DNA of 64,000 nucleotides, from NCBI RefSeq assembly GCF_025244845.1, contig NZ_CP104264.1:3224001-3288000 (forward strand). The letters are read 5' to 3'. The stretch is from Arthrobacter sp. zg-Y1171. GTDB taxonomy: Bacteria > Actinomycetota > Actinomycetes > Actinomycetales > Micrococcaceae. Below the pieces are notes generated by a model. The model worked only from the letters and a program-made list of their open reading frames with translations, was not told the DNA's origin and did no database searches. Positions within the stretch are counted from its first letter, which is position 1. Every line of letters starts with the position of its first letter. A program made the position numbers and the translations under genes. This document shows positions 37,967 through 44,872 of this stretch, piece by piece.

Positions 37967-38425
37967 ATGAATGAGAGTTCCAGGACCGTACCGGCGCTGC
38001 CGGACAAAGACACCCTTGCGCTGAAGCGTGCGTTGGCTGCCGGCGATGTCACCGTCTTCGTGGACGGTACGGCGCTGCGGCTGCCCGACGCCGCCCGGGA
38101 CGCTGTGCTGGACCTGCTGTCCCGTCTCGCGGCGGGCGCCCCCGTGACCGTGTCCTCGGAGCCGGCGGCGCCGGTGGATCCACCGCTTCCGGCCGGATCC
38201 GTGCCGCTGCTGACCACTTCCCAGGCGGCCGCTGCTGCCGGCATCTCCCATACCTACCTGCGCAACCTGACGGATGCCGGGATTATCCCGGTCCAATACC
38301 GCGGCTCGCACCGCCGTATCCGGATGGAAGACGTCCAGGCCTGGCTCGACTCGCAGCAGGCCGCGAGGGCAGCCAAAGCAGCCGGGGAAGCAACCGGGAA
38401 CAGCGCGGAGACTCCCGGCACCTGA
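37967..38425 (+). CDS. Excisionase/antitoxin-type helix-turn-helix protein
   Basis: 152 residues. The N-terminal half (1-75) has FVDGTALRLPDAARDAVLDLLSRLAAGAPVTV, resembling the Phd-like/CopG-independent antitoxins that precede an excisionase-type domain. Residues about 80-125 form the HTH: LLTTSQAAAAAGISHTYLRNLTDAGIIPVQYRGSHRRIRMEDVQAWL. In actinobacteria this two-part protein is normally followed by a PIN-domain toxin gene. Here the next gene is ald, with no toxin in between, so the protein is an orphan antitoxin or an independent regulator. AAGATT stands 10 bases before the ATG and only a weak ribosome site is present, which would fit a leaderless transcript. Confidence 0.8.
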   Translation: MNESSRTVPALPDKDTLALKRALAAGDVTVFVDGTALRLPDAARDAVLDLLSRLAAGAPVTVSSEPAAPVDPPLPAGSVPLLTTSQAAAAAGISHTYLRNLTDAGIIPVQYRGSHRRIRMEDVQAWLDSQQAARAAKAAGEATGNSAETPGT

Positions 38426-38548
38426 TACCGGAAGTCCGCCGGCGGAAAACCGGCTCCCGGTGCCACTGCACGGCCGTGTGGCGGGGACCTATGCTGGGGA
38501 TGTGTCGGCGGACACCCCGCCGGCTGACCCTACTGACGGAGCAATACT

Positions 38549-39667
38549 GTGATCATCGGTATCCCCAAGGAAATCAAGAACAATGAATTCCGTGTAGCAA
38601 TAACCGCCTCGGGCGTGCACGAACTGCGCTCCCATGGCCACCAGGTGCTGGTACAAAGCGGTGCCGGCACCGGCTCGAACATTACGGACGCGGAATACAC
38701 CGCCGCCGGGGCGCAGATCCTGGACTCAGCCGACGACGTCTGGGCCCAGGCAGCCATGATCCTCAAGGTCAAGGAGCCCGTTGCCTCCGAATACCGGCAT
38801 TTCCGGCCGGGCCTGATCCTCTTCACTTACCTGCATCTGGCCGCGGAGCCGGAACTGACGGCTGCCCTGCTGGACCGCGGAGTCACCGCGATCGCCTATG
38901 AGACCGTGCAGCGCGGCCGGGCCCTCCCCCTGCTGGCACCCATGTCCGAAGTAGCCGGGCGGCTTTCGGTCCAGGTAGGTGCGCAGTCCATGATGGCCCC
39001 GGCGGGCGGGCCCGGCCTGCTGCTGGGCGGCGTTCCGGGTGTCCGGTCGGCCAAGGTCGTGGTGCTGGGGGCCGGCGTGGCCGGAACCAACGCGGCGGCG
39101 GCGGCCGTAGGCGCCCATGCGGACGTCACGGTCCTGGACATCAATATCGACCGGCTGCGGGAGCTCGATGAGCTGTATGCCGGCCGGATCAAGACGGTGG
39201 CATCCAACGCCTTCGAGATCGAGCGGGCCGTAGTGGATGCGGACCTCGTGATCGGCTCGGTACTGGTCCCCGGGGCACGGGCTCCGAAGCTGGTCACCAA
39301 TGAGATGGTTTCGCGGATGAAGCCGGGAAGCGTACTGGTGGACATCGCGGTGGACCAGGGCGGCTGCTTCGAAGACAGCCACCCCACCACGCACGAAGAT
39401 CCGACTTTCCGGGTGCACGGCTCCCTGTTCTACTGCGTGGCCAACATGCCCGGTGCGGTTCCGAATACTTCCACCTACGCGTTGACCAACGTGACGCTGC
39501 CGTACGCGGTTTCGCTGGCCAGCCTCGGTGTGGCCGGCGCCTTTGAGAAGCACCCGGACCTCGCGCACGGGCTCAACATCGCCGGCGGCCGCGTCACCCA
39601 CTCATCGGTCTCTGCAGCCCACGGGTTGGAGCTGGCCTCGGAGTGGCCTGATTTGGTGACTTCCTAG
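38549..39667 (+). CDS. ald: Alanine dehydrogenase
   Basis: 372 residues, the family length. It catalyses the reversible NAD-linked deamination of L-alanine to pyruvate. Catalytic residues are in place: Arg15 (NEFRVA), Lys75 (KVKEP), His96 (YLHLAAE) and the Asp in SVLVDIAVDQGG. The nucleotide motif is VVLGAGVAGTNAA. The start is GTG at 38549 with GACGGAG 7 bases upstream. Together with the AGCS and CycA carriers it allows alanine to be used as a carbon and nitrogen source. Confidence 0.96.
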   Translation: MIIGIPKEIKNNEFRVAITASGVHELRSHGHQVLVQSGAGTGSNITDAEYTAAGAQILDSADDVWAQAAMILKVKEPVASEYRHFRPGLILFTYLHLAAEPELTAALLDRGVTAIAYETVQRGRALPLLAPMSEVAGRLSVQVGAQSMMAPAGGPGLLLGGVPGVRSAKVVVLGAGVAGTNAAAAAVGAHADVTVLDINIDRLRELDELYAGRIKTVASNAFEIERAVVDADLVIGSVLVPGARAPKLVTNEMVSRMKPGSVLVDIAVDQGGCFEDSHPTTHEDPTFRVHGSLFYCVANMPGAVPNTSTYALTNVTLPYAVSLASLGVAGAFEKHPDLAHGLNIAGGRVTHSSVSAAHGLELASEWPDLVTS

Positions 39668-39703
39668 CAGTTCCACCGGCGACCGTCCGGTCCGCGGCCG
39701 TTT

Positions 39704-39733
39704 GGATCGGACGGCGGCGGATCGGACGGCGGG
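39704..39733. repeat. Two 15-bp direct repeats after ald
   Basis: GGATCGGACGGCGG followed by C or G occurs twice without a gap (39704-39718, 39719-39733). CCGTCCG at 39683-39689 can pair with either CGGACGG, so the repeat may form alternative hairpins between the convergent ald and MFS genes, perhaps acting as a weak terminator. Confidence 0.6.
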
Positions 39734-39735
39734 AG

Positions 39736-41073
39736 TCAGTGAACCGGTGCGGCAGCCTTGGGGCTGGGGCCGCGAAGGACCGGCTGGCCGAGCATGGAAA
39801 TGATGACGGCGCCCAGTGCCATCGGGATAACGAACAGGAAGTACAGGTCACCGGGCGTCCAGCCGCCGTCCATCAGGGTGCCGGCCAGGATCGGCGAGAT
39901 GATGGCGCCGATGCGGCCCATGCCGATCACCAGTCCCAGGGCGGTCCCGCGGACCTCGCTCGTGTAGTAGGTGGGGCTGATCGCCAGCATGCCTGCGATG
40001 GGCGCATTGGAGCCGAACCCTACCAGCGCCGCCGCGAACAGTGCCCAGCCAAGCGAACCGTTGGTCGAGTTGGCGAACACGACGAAGGTGGCTGCCCCAA
40101 TCACGAAGAACACGGCAAGGACCCTGCGCATGGGGAAGCGCGCCCCCAGCAGGCCCAGCAGGACGCCGCCGACAATCGCGCCGACGCTGAAAAGCACTCC
40201 TGCGTTGATGCCGTCCTGGGCGGTGAACCCGCTTTCCGCAATCAGTCGAGGGGTCCAGGAGTTCGCGAAGTAGAAGCTCGCCATGAGGACAAAGTAGGCC
40301 ATGGCCAGCAGGATGGTCCGGCGGGCGTTGTAGCCGGTTAGGACGTCCGCAAAACGGGATTTGTTCTGCTCGACGGCGACGGATTCCGGCAGCTCATCCA
40401 CGGCCGGCTGCCGGATGGCCCGCAGGCTGCGGTTGACCCGTTCCAGTGCGCCGGCCGGCCGGCGGGTCAACAGGTAGTCGACGGATTCCGGGAATACCTT
40501 CATCACCAGCGGGATCATCAGGAGGGTGACGACGGCGCCGAACAGGAACGCGGAACGCCAGCCGTATTGGCTGATCAAGACGCCGCTGATCAGGCCGCCG
40601 AGGACGCCGCCGATCGGCTGTCCGATGCTGACGAGGGACAGGGCGGTGGATCGGCGCTTGGCGTTGGAGAACTCAGAGGCAAAGACGCTGATGGTGGACT
40701 GGAGCGTTCCAATGGCCACGCCCGTCAGGAGGCGCAGAATCAGCAGCACCCCATAGTTCGGGGCGAAGTAGGAGGCCAGCATGCCGGCGGCGACAATGCA
40801 GACACCGATCAGCAGCGTTTTCTGGCGCCCGATAATGTCTGAGACCGTCGAGACGAAGATGGATCCGACGGCCATGCCCACGAGTGCGGCGCTGAGCAGG
40901 TAGCCCAGCTGTGCACCGTTCAATCCCCACTCTTCGGCTACATGGCTGGCGCTGAAGGCCATGACCAGGACATCGAAGCCGTCGATCATGTAAAGGGTGG
41001 TGCAGATGGCGATAATAGCCACCTGCCGGGGGCTCATCCGCGAATCTTCGATCCGTTCCTTAATTTGCACCAA
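39736..41073 (-). CDS. MFS transporter of the aromatic acid:H+ symporter (AAHS) type
   Basis: 445 residues with 12 membrane helices. LYMIDGFDVLVMAFSA in helix 1 carries the D-G-F-D signature of AAHS carriers (PcaK/BenK/MhpT). The loop 2-3 motif is SIFVSTVSDIIGRQKTLLIG, and STYYTSEVRGTALGL-like sequence follows helix 10. The start is uncertain: TTG at 41073, GTG at 41070 or ATG at 41037, none with a good ribosome site. It is divergent from a MarR-like HTH gene, and a TGACCA-T-TGGTCA palindrome lies between. The likely role is uptake of a benzoate- or phenylpropionate-like acid, but no catabolic genes are present. Confidence 0.87.
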   Translation of the reverse strand: MVQIKERIEDSRMSPRQVAIIAICTTLYMIDGFDVLVMAFSASHVAEEWGLNGAQLGYLLSAALVGMAVGSIFVSTVSDIIGRQKTLLIGVCIVAAGMLASYFAPNYGVLLILRLLTGVAIGTLQSTISVFASEFSNAKRRSTALSLVSIGQPIGGVLGGLISGVLISQYGWRSAFLFGAVVTLLMIPLVMKVFPESVDYLLTRRPAGALERVNRSLRAIRQPAVDELPESVAVEQNKSRFADVLTGYNARRTILLAMAYFVLMASFYFANSWTPRLIAESGFTAQDGINAGVLFSVGAIVGGVLLGLLGARFPMRRVLAVFFVIGAATFVVFANSTNGSLGWALFAAALVGFGSNAPIAGMLAISPTYYTSEVRGTALGLVIGMGRIGAIISPILAGTLMDGGWTPGDLYFLFVIPMALGAVIISMLGQPVLRGPSPKAAAPVH

Positions 41074-41210
41074 ACAAAGCTAACTGAGAACTACGTCACA
41101 AAAAGATTCCGTGTCGCCGGACATCGGAATCGTTACAGACCCGGCACCGGCTCAGCAGGCGGCGGCGCGGTCTGATCCCGCTTGTCCGGCGTGGATACTT
41201 CACAATAGGA

Positions 41211-41223
41211 TGACCATTGGTCA
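41211..41223. promoter_or_regulatory. Palindrome TGACCA-T-TGGTCA in the divergent gap 41074-41373
   Basis: A perfect 6-1-6 dyad lies roughly midway in the 300-base gap between the AAHS transporter and the MarR-like gene. The gap contains no other gene and is otherwise unremarkable, apart from the AT-rich stretch next to the transporter start. The dyad is a good candidate operator for the local regulator or for a GntR/IclR-type protein encoded elsewhere. Confidence 0.5.
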
Positions 41224-41373
41224 AGACGTGGCCACAGGCTGCTTGCCAGCCGCACCCAAATGTTAAACCTCCGAGGAACCAGTGCCGTTTTGCCACGTCT
41301 GCCCCCGCGACACCTTTTTCCTGAGCGCCCCTAAGACCACGGTTACGCGCTTGTCCGTCAGCTTCCGCACATC

Positions 41374-41877
41374 GTGGGCGGCAGCGTGACGCCGGCCCGC
41401 GGCGAAGAACCAGCTTCGGGCCCCACCCCCGGCCTGAACACCGTCTCCGGTTCCGAGCCCGCCGCGGCACCGGGCTATTTCCCCCGGCTCCTCTCGGCAG
41501 CTGCCCATGTAAAACACATCGCCTCAGACAGTGCACTGGACCGGTTCGGCCTGAACCGGGACAGCTTTCACCTGCTTGGCTGCCTTGCCTCAGCGCCGGC
41601 TACGGAAGCTGAGCTGGCCAAGGCCGCCGGCCAGTCCTCAACGGCTATAAGAGTCCACCTCCTGCAGCTCCAGTCCTCCGGATACTCCGCCCGGGACGGA
41701 TCCGGGATCTGGTCGGTTACGGAGGCAGGCCTCAACGTCATGGAGTGCGCCAATCTGGCCCAGGCGGAAGCGACCCTGGACGCAGAGGACAGCCAGGAAC
41801 TGCGGCAGGCGCTGCGCACCCTCATCTCCTCGCTTCGGCTCGAGCAGCCCGAAGGCGGCACGCAGAAGGAACCCTGA
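41374..41877 (+). CDS. MarR/ArsR-like winged helix regulator
   Basis: 167 residues from a GTG at 41374. A later in-frame GTG at 41386 is possible, and neither has a clear ribosome site. After a Pro/Gly-rich head, the helical segment FPRLLSAAAHVKHIASDSALDRF leads into a winged HTH: FHLLGCLASAPATEAELAKAAGQSSTAIRVHLLQLQSSGYSARDGSGIWSVTEAGL. The DNA-binding domain is recognisable but short of basic residues. It is divergent from the AAHS carrier and probably controls it. Family assignment is by pattern, with moderate certainty. Confidence 0.68.
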   Translation: MGGSVTPARGEEPASGPTPGLNTVSGSEPAAAPGYFPRLLSAAAHVKHIASDSALDRFGLNRDSFHLLGCLASAPATEAELAKAAGQSSTAIRVHLLQLQSSGYSARDGSGIWSVTEAGLNVMECANLAQAEATLDAEDSQELRQALRTLISSLRLEQPEGGTQKEP

Positions 41878-41879
41878 GC

Positions 41880-42476
41880 TCAGGAACCCGCGGGGCGGGC
41901 AAGCGCGCCCACCAGCTCCTCCCACCCCGTCTCCAGGCGGGACAGGCTCATGCCTTCCTCGCCGCGCAGGTGGAGAAGCAGGCCTGCATCCAGGAAGGCC
42001 ATCAACTGGTAGGCGGCGAGTTCCGGGTCCGGAACCGTGCCGGTCAGCCGGAGCAGCCCGGCGAGGTGTCGGCGTGCAAGGCTCCGGGACGGATGCTGGT
42101 AGCGGGTCCGGGGATCGACGTCGGCGGCCCGGGCCAGCTCGCCGGTCACGGCCAGCGATGCCAACCGTGCCAGGCCGAAGGCAAGCAGCCGGTCCCTGGG
42201 CGGCGCCCCTGGCCCCAACGGGGGCGGACCGAACAGGTAGGCGGTCCGGAACCCCTGCTCGGCATGGTCCAGAAGCGCCTGCATCAAGCCGGCACGGGAG
42301 CCGAAGCGCCGGAACACCGTCCCCTTGCCCACGTGTGCGCGCTCGGCAAGGTCATCCATCGTCAGGGCGTCCGCACCGCCGGCGGCCACGAGTTCCAAAG
42401 CTGCTTCGAGCAGGCGGTGATGGTTCCGGGCGGCATCCACCCGGATACCCGCTTGTGATGGTCCTCTCCCGCCCAT
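41880..42476 (-). CDS. TetR-family regulator
   Basis: 198 residues. The HTH is LTMDDLAERAHVGKGTVFRRFGSRAGLMQALL (about 38-69), followed by a helical ligand-binding domain. It is divergent from an NADPH-dependent FMN reductase gene with the perfect dyad CGGACT-GT-AGTCCG between the two starts, the usual arrangement for a TetR repressor and its target. Its 3' end is 3 bases from the end of the convergent MarR-like gene, with no terminator. Confidence 0.9.
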   Translation of the reverse strand: MGGRGPSQAGIRVDAARNHHRLLEAALELVAAGGADALTMDDLAERAHVGKGTVFRRFGSRAGLMQALLDHAEQGFRTAYLFGPPPLGPGAPPRDRLLAFGLARLASLAVTGELARAADVDPRTRYQHPSRSLARRHLAGLLRLTGTVPDPELAAYQLMAFLDAGLLLHLRGEEGMSLSRLETGWEELVGALARPAGS

Positions 42477-42508
42477 GCGGGCCAGTGTATCGCCGTGGGG
42501 AATAAAAT

Positions 42509-42522
42509 CGGACTGTAGTCCG
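42509..42522. promoter_or_regulatory. TetR operator (CGGACT-GT-AGTCCG)
   Basis: A perfect 14-base dyad lies 33 bases before the tetR start and about 70 bases before the FMN reductase start. It is preceded by the AT-rich AATAAAATC, which could belong to a promoter on either strand. The spacing suits repression of both divergent genes. Confidence 0.65.
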
Positions 42523-42591
42523 CTTAAGGCCTAGAAGAAGAATCCGTGCCCGTGCCCCCAAGGCGGCGCGGCCAAGACAGGAGTTCCAATT

Positions 42592-43149
42592 TTGAGCACC
42601 ACCATCCTGACCCTCGTCGGCAGCCTCCGCGCCGGTTCCATCAACCGCCAGCTCGCTGAAGCCGCGGCCGTCGGCGCTCCGGAAGGCGTCGAGGTGAAGC
42701 TCTTTGAGGGGTTGGGCGAAATTCCGTTCTACAACGAGGACATTGATGTGGAGGGGCTCGTCCCGGAGGCAGCACAGGTACTGCGCGACGCCGCCGCTGC
42801 GTCCGACGGCCTGCTGCTGATCAGCCCCGAGTACAACGGCACCATGCCTGCAGTGCTGAAGAACGCCATTGACTGGCTGTCCCGCCCCTTCGGCGCCGGT
42901 GCCATCTCCGGTATGCCCACCGCCGTCATCGGTGCCGCCTTCGGCCAGTACGGCGGCGTTTGGGCACAGGACGATGCACGCAAGTCGGTCGGTATCGCCG
43001 GCGCCCGCGTAGTCGAGGAAGTGCGCCTGGCCATCGGCGGATCCGTAACGCGTTACGCCGGACTGCACCCGCAGGATGACCCGGACACCGTGGCCCAGCT
43101 CGGCGAGGCCGTCCGCGTTCTCGCTGAGGCGTCTGTCTCCGTAGCCTAG
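42592..43149 (+). CDS. NAD(P)H-dependent FMN reductase/quinone reductase
   Basis: 185 residues of the flavodoxin-like NADPH-dependent FMN reductase family (ChrR/YieF/SsuE group). The phosphate-binding loop is GSLRAGSINRQLAE, and the flavin-contact segment is SPEYNGTMPAVLKNAIDWLSRP. The start codon is TTG at 42592 with AGGAG 8 bases upstream. Such enzymes reduce quinones, azo dyes, chromate or free flavin. TetR control suggests induction by an electrophile or quinone. It ends at a strong terminator. Confidence 0.9.
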   Translation: MSTTILTLVGSLRAGSINRQLAEAAAVGAPEGVEVKLFEGLGEIPFYNEDIDVEGLVPEAAQVLRDAAAASDGLLLISPEYNGTMPAVLKNAIDWLSRPFGAGAISGMPTAVIGAAFGQYGGVWAQDDARKSVGIAGARVVEEVRLAIGGSVTRYAGLHPQDDPDTVAQLGEAVRVLAEASVSVA

Positions 43150-43164
43150 GCAAAACAGACAGAA

Positions 43165-43198
43165 AAGAGGGACGGACCGTCACGGGTCCGTCCCTCTT
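43165..43198 (+). terminator. Terminator after the FMN reductase gene
   Basis: A perfect 14-base-pair stem (43165-43178 with 43185-43198), AAGAGGGACGGACC paired with GGTCCGTCCCTCTT, and a six-base loop. It is preceded by an A-rich stretch, so it can also act on the opposite strand, where the small-peptide operon ends at 43216. Confidence 0.88.
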
Positions 43199-43215
43199 CT
43201 GCGTTCGGCGTCCTG

Positions 43216-43404
43216 CTAGTACCAGACCTCGTCCGCCCAGGCCGCGTCCCTTAGGTATTCACGCGCCGGACCAACATTCCAGGCTTCGCCGTAGGGCGCC
43301 AGGACGCCGCTGTTCTTCAGATCCGCCAGGACGTCTTCCGAGCAACCGAGGACCGAGCCGAGTTCCTGCGCGTCCGCTACCACTACTTCTTCATGATCGG
43401 CCAC
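43216..43404 (-). CDS. 62-residue acidic peptide downstream of the SpaB_C gene
   Basis: It starts with GTG at 43404, with AAGGGGG 8 bases upstream. The product is very acidic, and its middle (DAQELGSVLGCSEDVLADLKNSGVL) looks like two helices. The C-terminus is aromatic: AREYLRDAAWADEVWY. There is one Cys (position 21) and three Trp. It lies 31 bases after the SpaB_C-like gene on the same strand and ends before a terminator, so the two are surely co-transcribed. It could be a RiPP precursor (acidic leader, aromatic core), a small RiPP-recognition-type helper, or an excisionase-like fold without basic residues. I do not recognise the family. Confidence 0.7.
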   Translation of the reverse strand: MADHEEVVVADAQELGSVLGCSEDVLADLKNSGVLAPYGEAWNVGPAREYLRDAAWADEVWY

Positions 43405-43435
43405 CGGATGGGCCCCCTTCCCATTGTGCGCAGGT

Positions 43436-44395
43436 TCAGCGCTTATCGAGCAGAACTGATTCCCGTTCCGGACTCCAGGTCCGTGCGTACAATCCCATGG
43501 CCGCTTCCTCGCGGAGGCTCAGGCCCAGGCGGTTCAGGAGCATGTGCGCCTGGTAGACCGTCAGGTGCTGGGCGCTACGGCTCAGCCGGGCCTTGTCCGC
43601 CCGATACAAATACGTGTCAATGCCCCGGAACCAGCGCCGCCGCCAGTTTTCGACGGCGGATTCGGCTGCCGTCGCTGCCATTAGCCGGTGGGTGGGCATG
43701 ACCTTCGCGCCCACCTGGACCGTCATGGCCTGCCGCACACCGGCTGCCCGCGGGCCGAACCCTGCCGTGCAGCTGCGCAGGTGGCTGTCCCAGTAGTAGT
43801 CCCAGGAAAGGCGGCGCCGGTCCGGCCACGCTGATGCCCGGGGGCCTTTCATCATGCTCCGGGCCGCATCGAACAGCAGGAGCGATCCCAGTGCCCAGCG
43901 GTTCTGGACCTTGGGGAAGCGTGCGGTCGCCCAACTCGCCAGATCGGAAGAGAGCTCGAAAACCTCTTCGGCGAGGGAAAGTCCTTCCACACCGCCGTAT
44001 TTCGCGAGGTCTGCTTCAATGCGCGGGTCCTGCGGCTCGCCGCCGCCCGGGCTGAGCCGGTCCGTTGCCGGCTCGCTGAACTGCTGGCTGGTTTCGAGGT
44101 GGCCGATGACACCGCTGGACTGGTCCTGCAGGGCCACCATCAGCGACTGCAGCCGGTCAAGCGTGCTTGTAGGTGCGAGCACCCGGAGTTTTACATGTGC
44201 GTTGGCCGGATCCGAGCACCGCGTGAAATACCAGCGCTGCGCGCCCAGGAGCTGGGCCTGAGCCGCCAGCGGGGTAACCAGTTCTCCGATGATGCCGTCC
44301 GCTACATCAAAGCCCCCGGTATGAATGGAGAGCGACCACCAATGAGTGCCCGGTTGCGTCCGTGAGGCTGGTCGAACTGCAGCTAGCTGGCTCAT
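43436..44395 (-). CDS. Stand-alone SpaB_C protein (thiopeptide-type/lantibiotic dehydratase C-terminal domain)
   Basis: 319 residues. The N-terminal part THWWSLSIHTGGFDVADGIIGELVTPLAAQAQLLGAQRWYFTRCSD followed by HVKLRVLAP is the typical start of the SpaB_C/TIGR03891 elimination domain. EADLAKYGGVEGLSLAEEVFELSSDLA corresponds to the conserved Y-G-G/P-E region. Family members eliminate glutamate from glutamylated Ser/Thr (LanB C-domain) or build the pyridine ring of thiopeptides. No LanB glutamylation domain, cyclase, protease or ABC exporter is nearby. The ATG at 44395 has GAGGGGA upstream. A heptapeptide ORF precedes it and a 62-residue peptide follows. Family assignment is fairly secure; the reaction here is unknown. 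Confidence 0.78.
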   Translation of the reverse strand: MSQLAAVRPASRTQPGTHWWSLSIHTGGFDVADGIIGELVTPLAAQAQLLGAQRWYFTRCSDPANAHVKLRVLAPTSTLDRLQSLMVALQDQSSGVIGHLETSQQFSEPATDRLSPGGGEPQDPRIEADLAKYGGVEGLSLAEEVFELSSDLASWATARFPKVQNRWALGSLLLFDAARSMMKGPRASAWPDRRRLSWDYYWDSHLRSCTAGFGPRAAGVRQAMTVQVGAKVMPTHRLMAATAAESAVENWRRRWFRGIDTYLYRADKARLSRSAQHLTVYQAHMLLNRLGLSLREEAAMGLYARTWSPERESVLLDKR

Positions 44396-44872
44396 ATGCG
44401 TCTTTCCCCTCGGGGTGCGGTTACCGCCACTGGGCGGCCTTTCAGTGTTCTAGTGTTCGAGTTACTTGTCTATGGCCCCTTGGGGGCCTCAGTTAGAACC
44501 AATCCCAGCTCTTCATGATTGCTATCCCCCTTGGGTCTTGGGCTGTTGCTCAGCCGGCGCCTTGATTGACTCCGAAAGCTTCCCCCGCCGCTGCACGGCC
44601 TGTAAATAGCCTCCGCTGCCCGGTTCCTGACATGTCCGGATGTGGACCCTCGGGGTTCCTTATCCCTATTGCAGCCGGGACGGAAAGCCCCATGGCCTGA
44701 GGTTTTCCGCGGCAGGAACTTTGCACCGCCGCCGTTGGCATTAACCGGCCATGTCCTGCATTCCAAAGTGTGTTGCGGTCACAAAACACTTTTGTCACAT
44801 GCGGCCCGGAAACCGGGCCCGCTGGGTAGGGTAGCTGTGGGGGCTACAGCTGATGCTTTGAAAGGATTCGCC
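44396..44872. other. Leader/intergenic region of the SpaB_C locus
   Basis: The 477 bases between the SpaB_C and LuxR-type starts hold the MKSWDWF ORF. Hairpins are CCGCC-ACTG-GGCGG (44424-44437), GGCCCC-TTG-GGGGCC (44474-44488) and GGCTG-TTGCT-CAGCC (44541-44555), plus an AGCTGT-N7-ACAGCT dyad (44833-44851) 21 bases before the regulator's start. Base composition is less GC-biased than the coding surroundings. A 27-codon frame (44550-44633, minus) also exists but lacks a well-placed ribosome site. The promoters of both divergent units must lie here. Confidence 0.6.
44493..44516 (-). CDS. Seven-codon ORF MKSWDWF (minimal precursor or leader peptide)
   Basis: ATG at 44516, TAA at 44493-44495. 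The ribosome site AAGGGGG stands about 9 bases before the ATG, comparable in quality to that of the 62-residue peptide gene. Two of seven codons are Trp. Four bases after the stop a GGCCCC-N3-GGGGCC hairpin begins (44488-44474), and the SpaB_C gene starts 98 bases beyond the stop. The DNA reads either as a minimal peptide-natural-product precursor (compare the heptapeptide MccA of microcin C7) or as an attenuator leader sensing Trp-tRNA. Both are inference; the ORF and its ribosome site are visible directly. Confidence 0.5.
   Translation of the reverse strand: MKSWDWF

Noticed and set aside
43436..44395. A complete lanthipeptide or thiopeptide gene cluster
   Set aside because: Only the SpaB_C-type domain is present. 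There is no LanB N-domain, LanC, YcaO, protease or ABC exporter, so a standard cluster cannot be claimed.
44550..44633. A 27-codon ORF (MSGTGQRRLFTG... ending VNQGAG) in the leader of the SpaB_C locus as an alternative precursor
   Set aside because: The nearest purine-rich stretch is about 13 bases from the ATG, and the ORF can be extended upstream without a clear start. The heptapeptide has a much better ribosome site. Kept only as a note.
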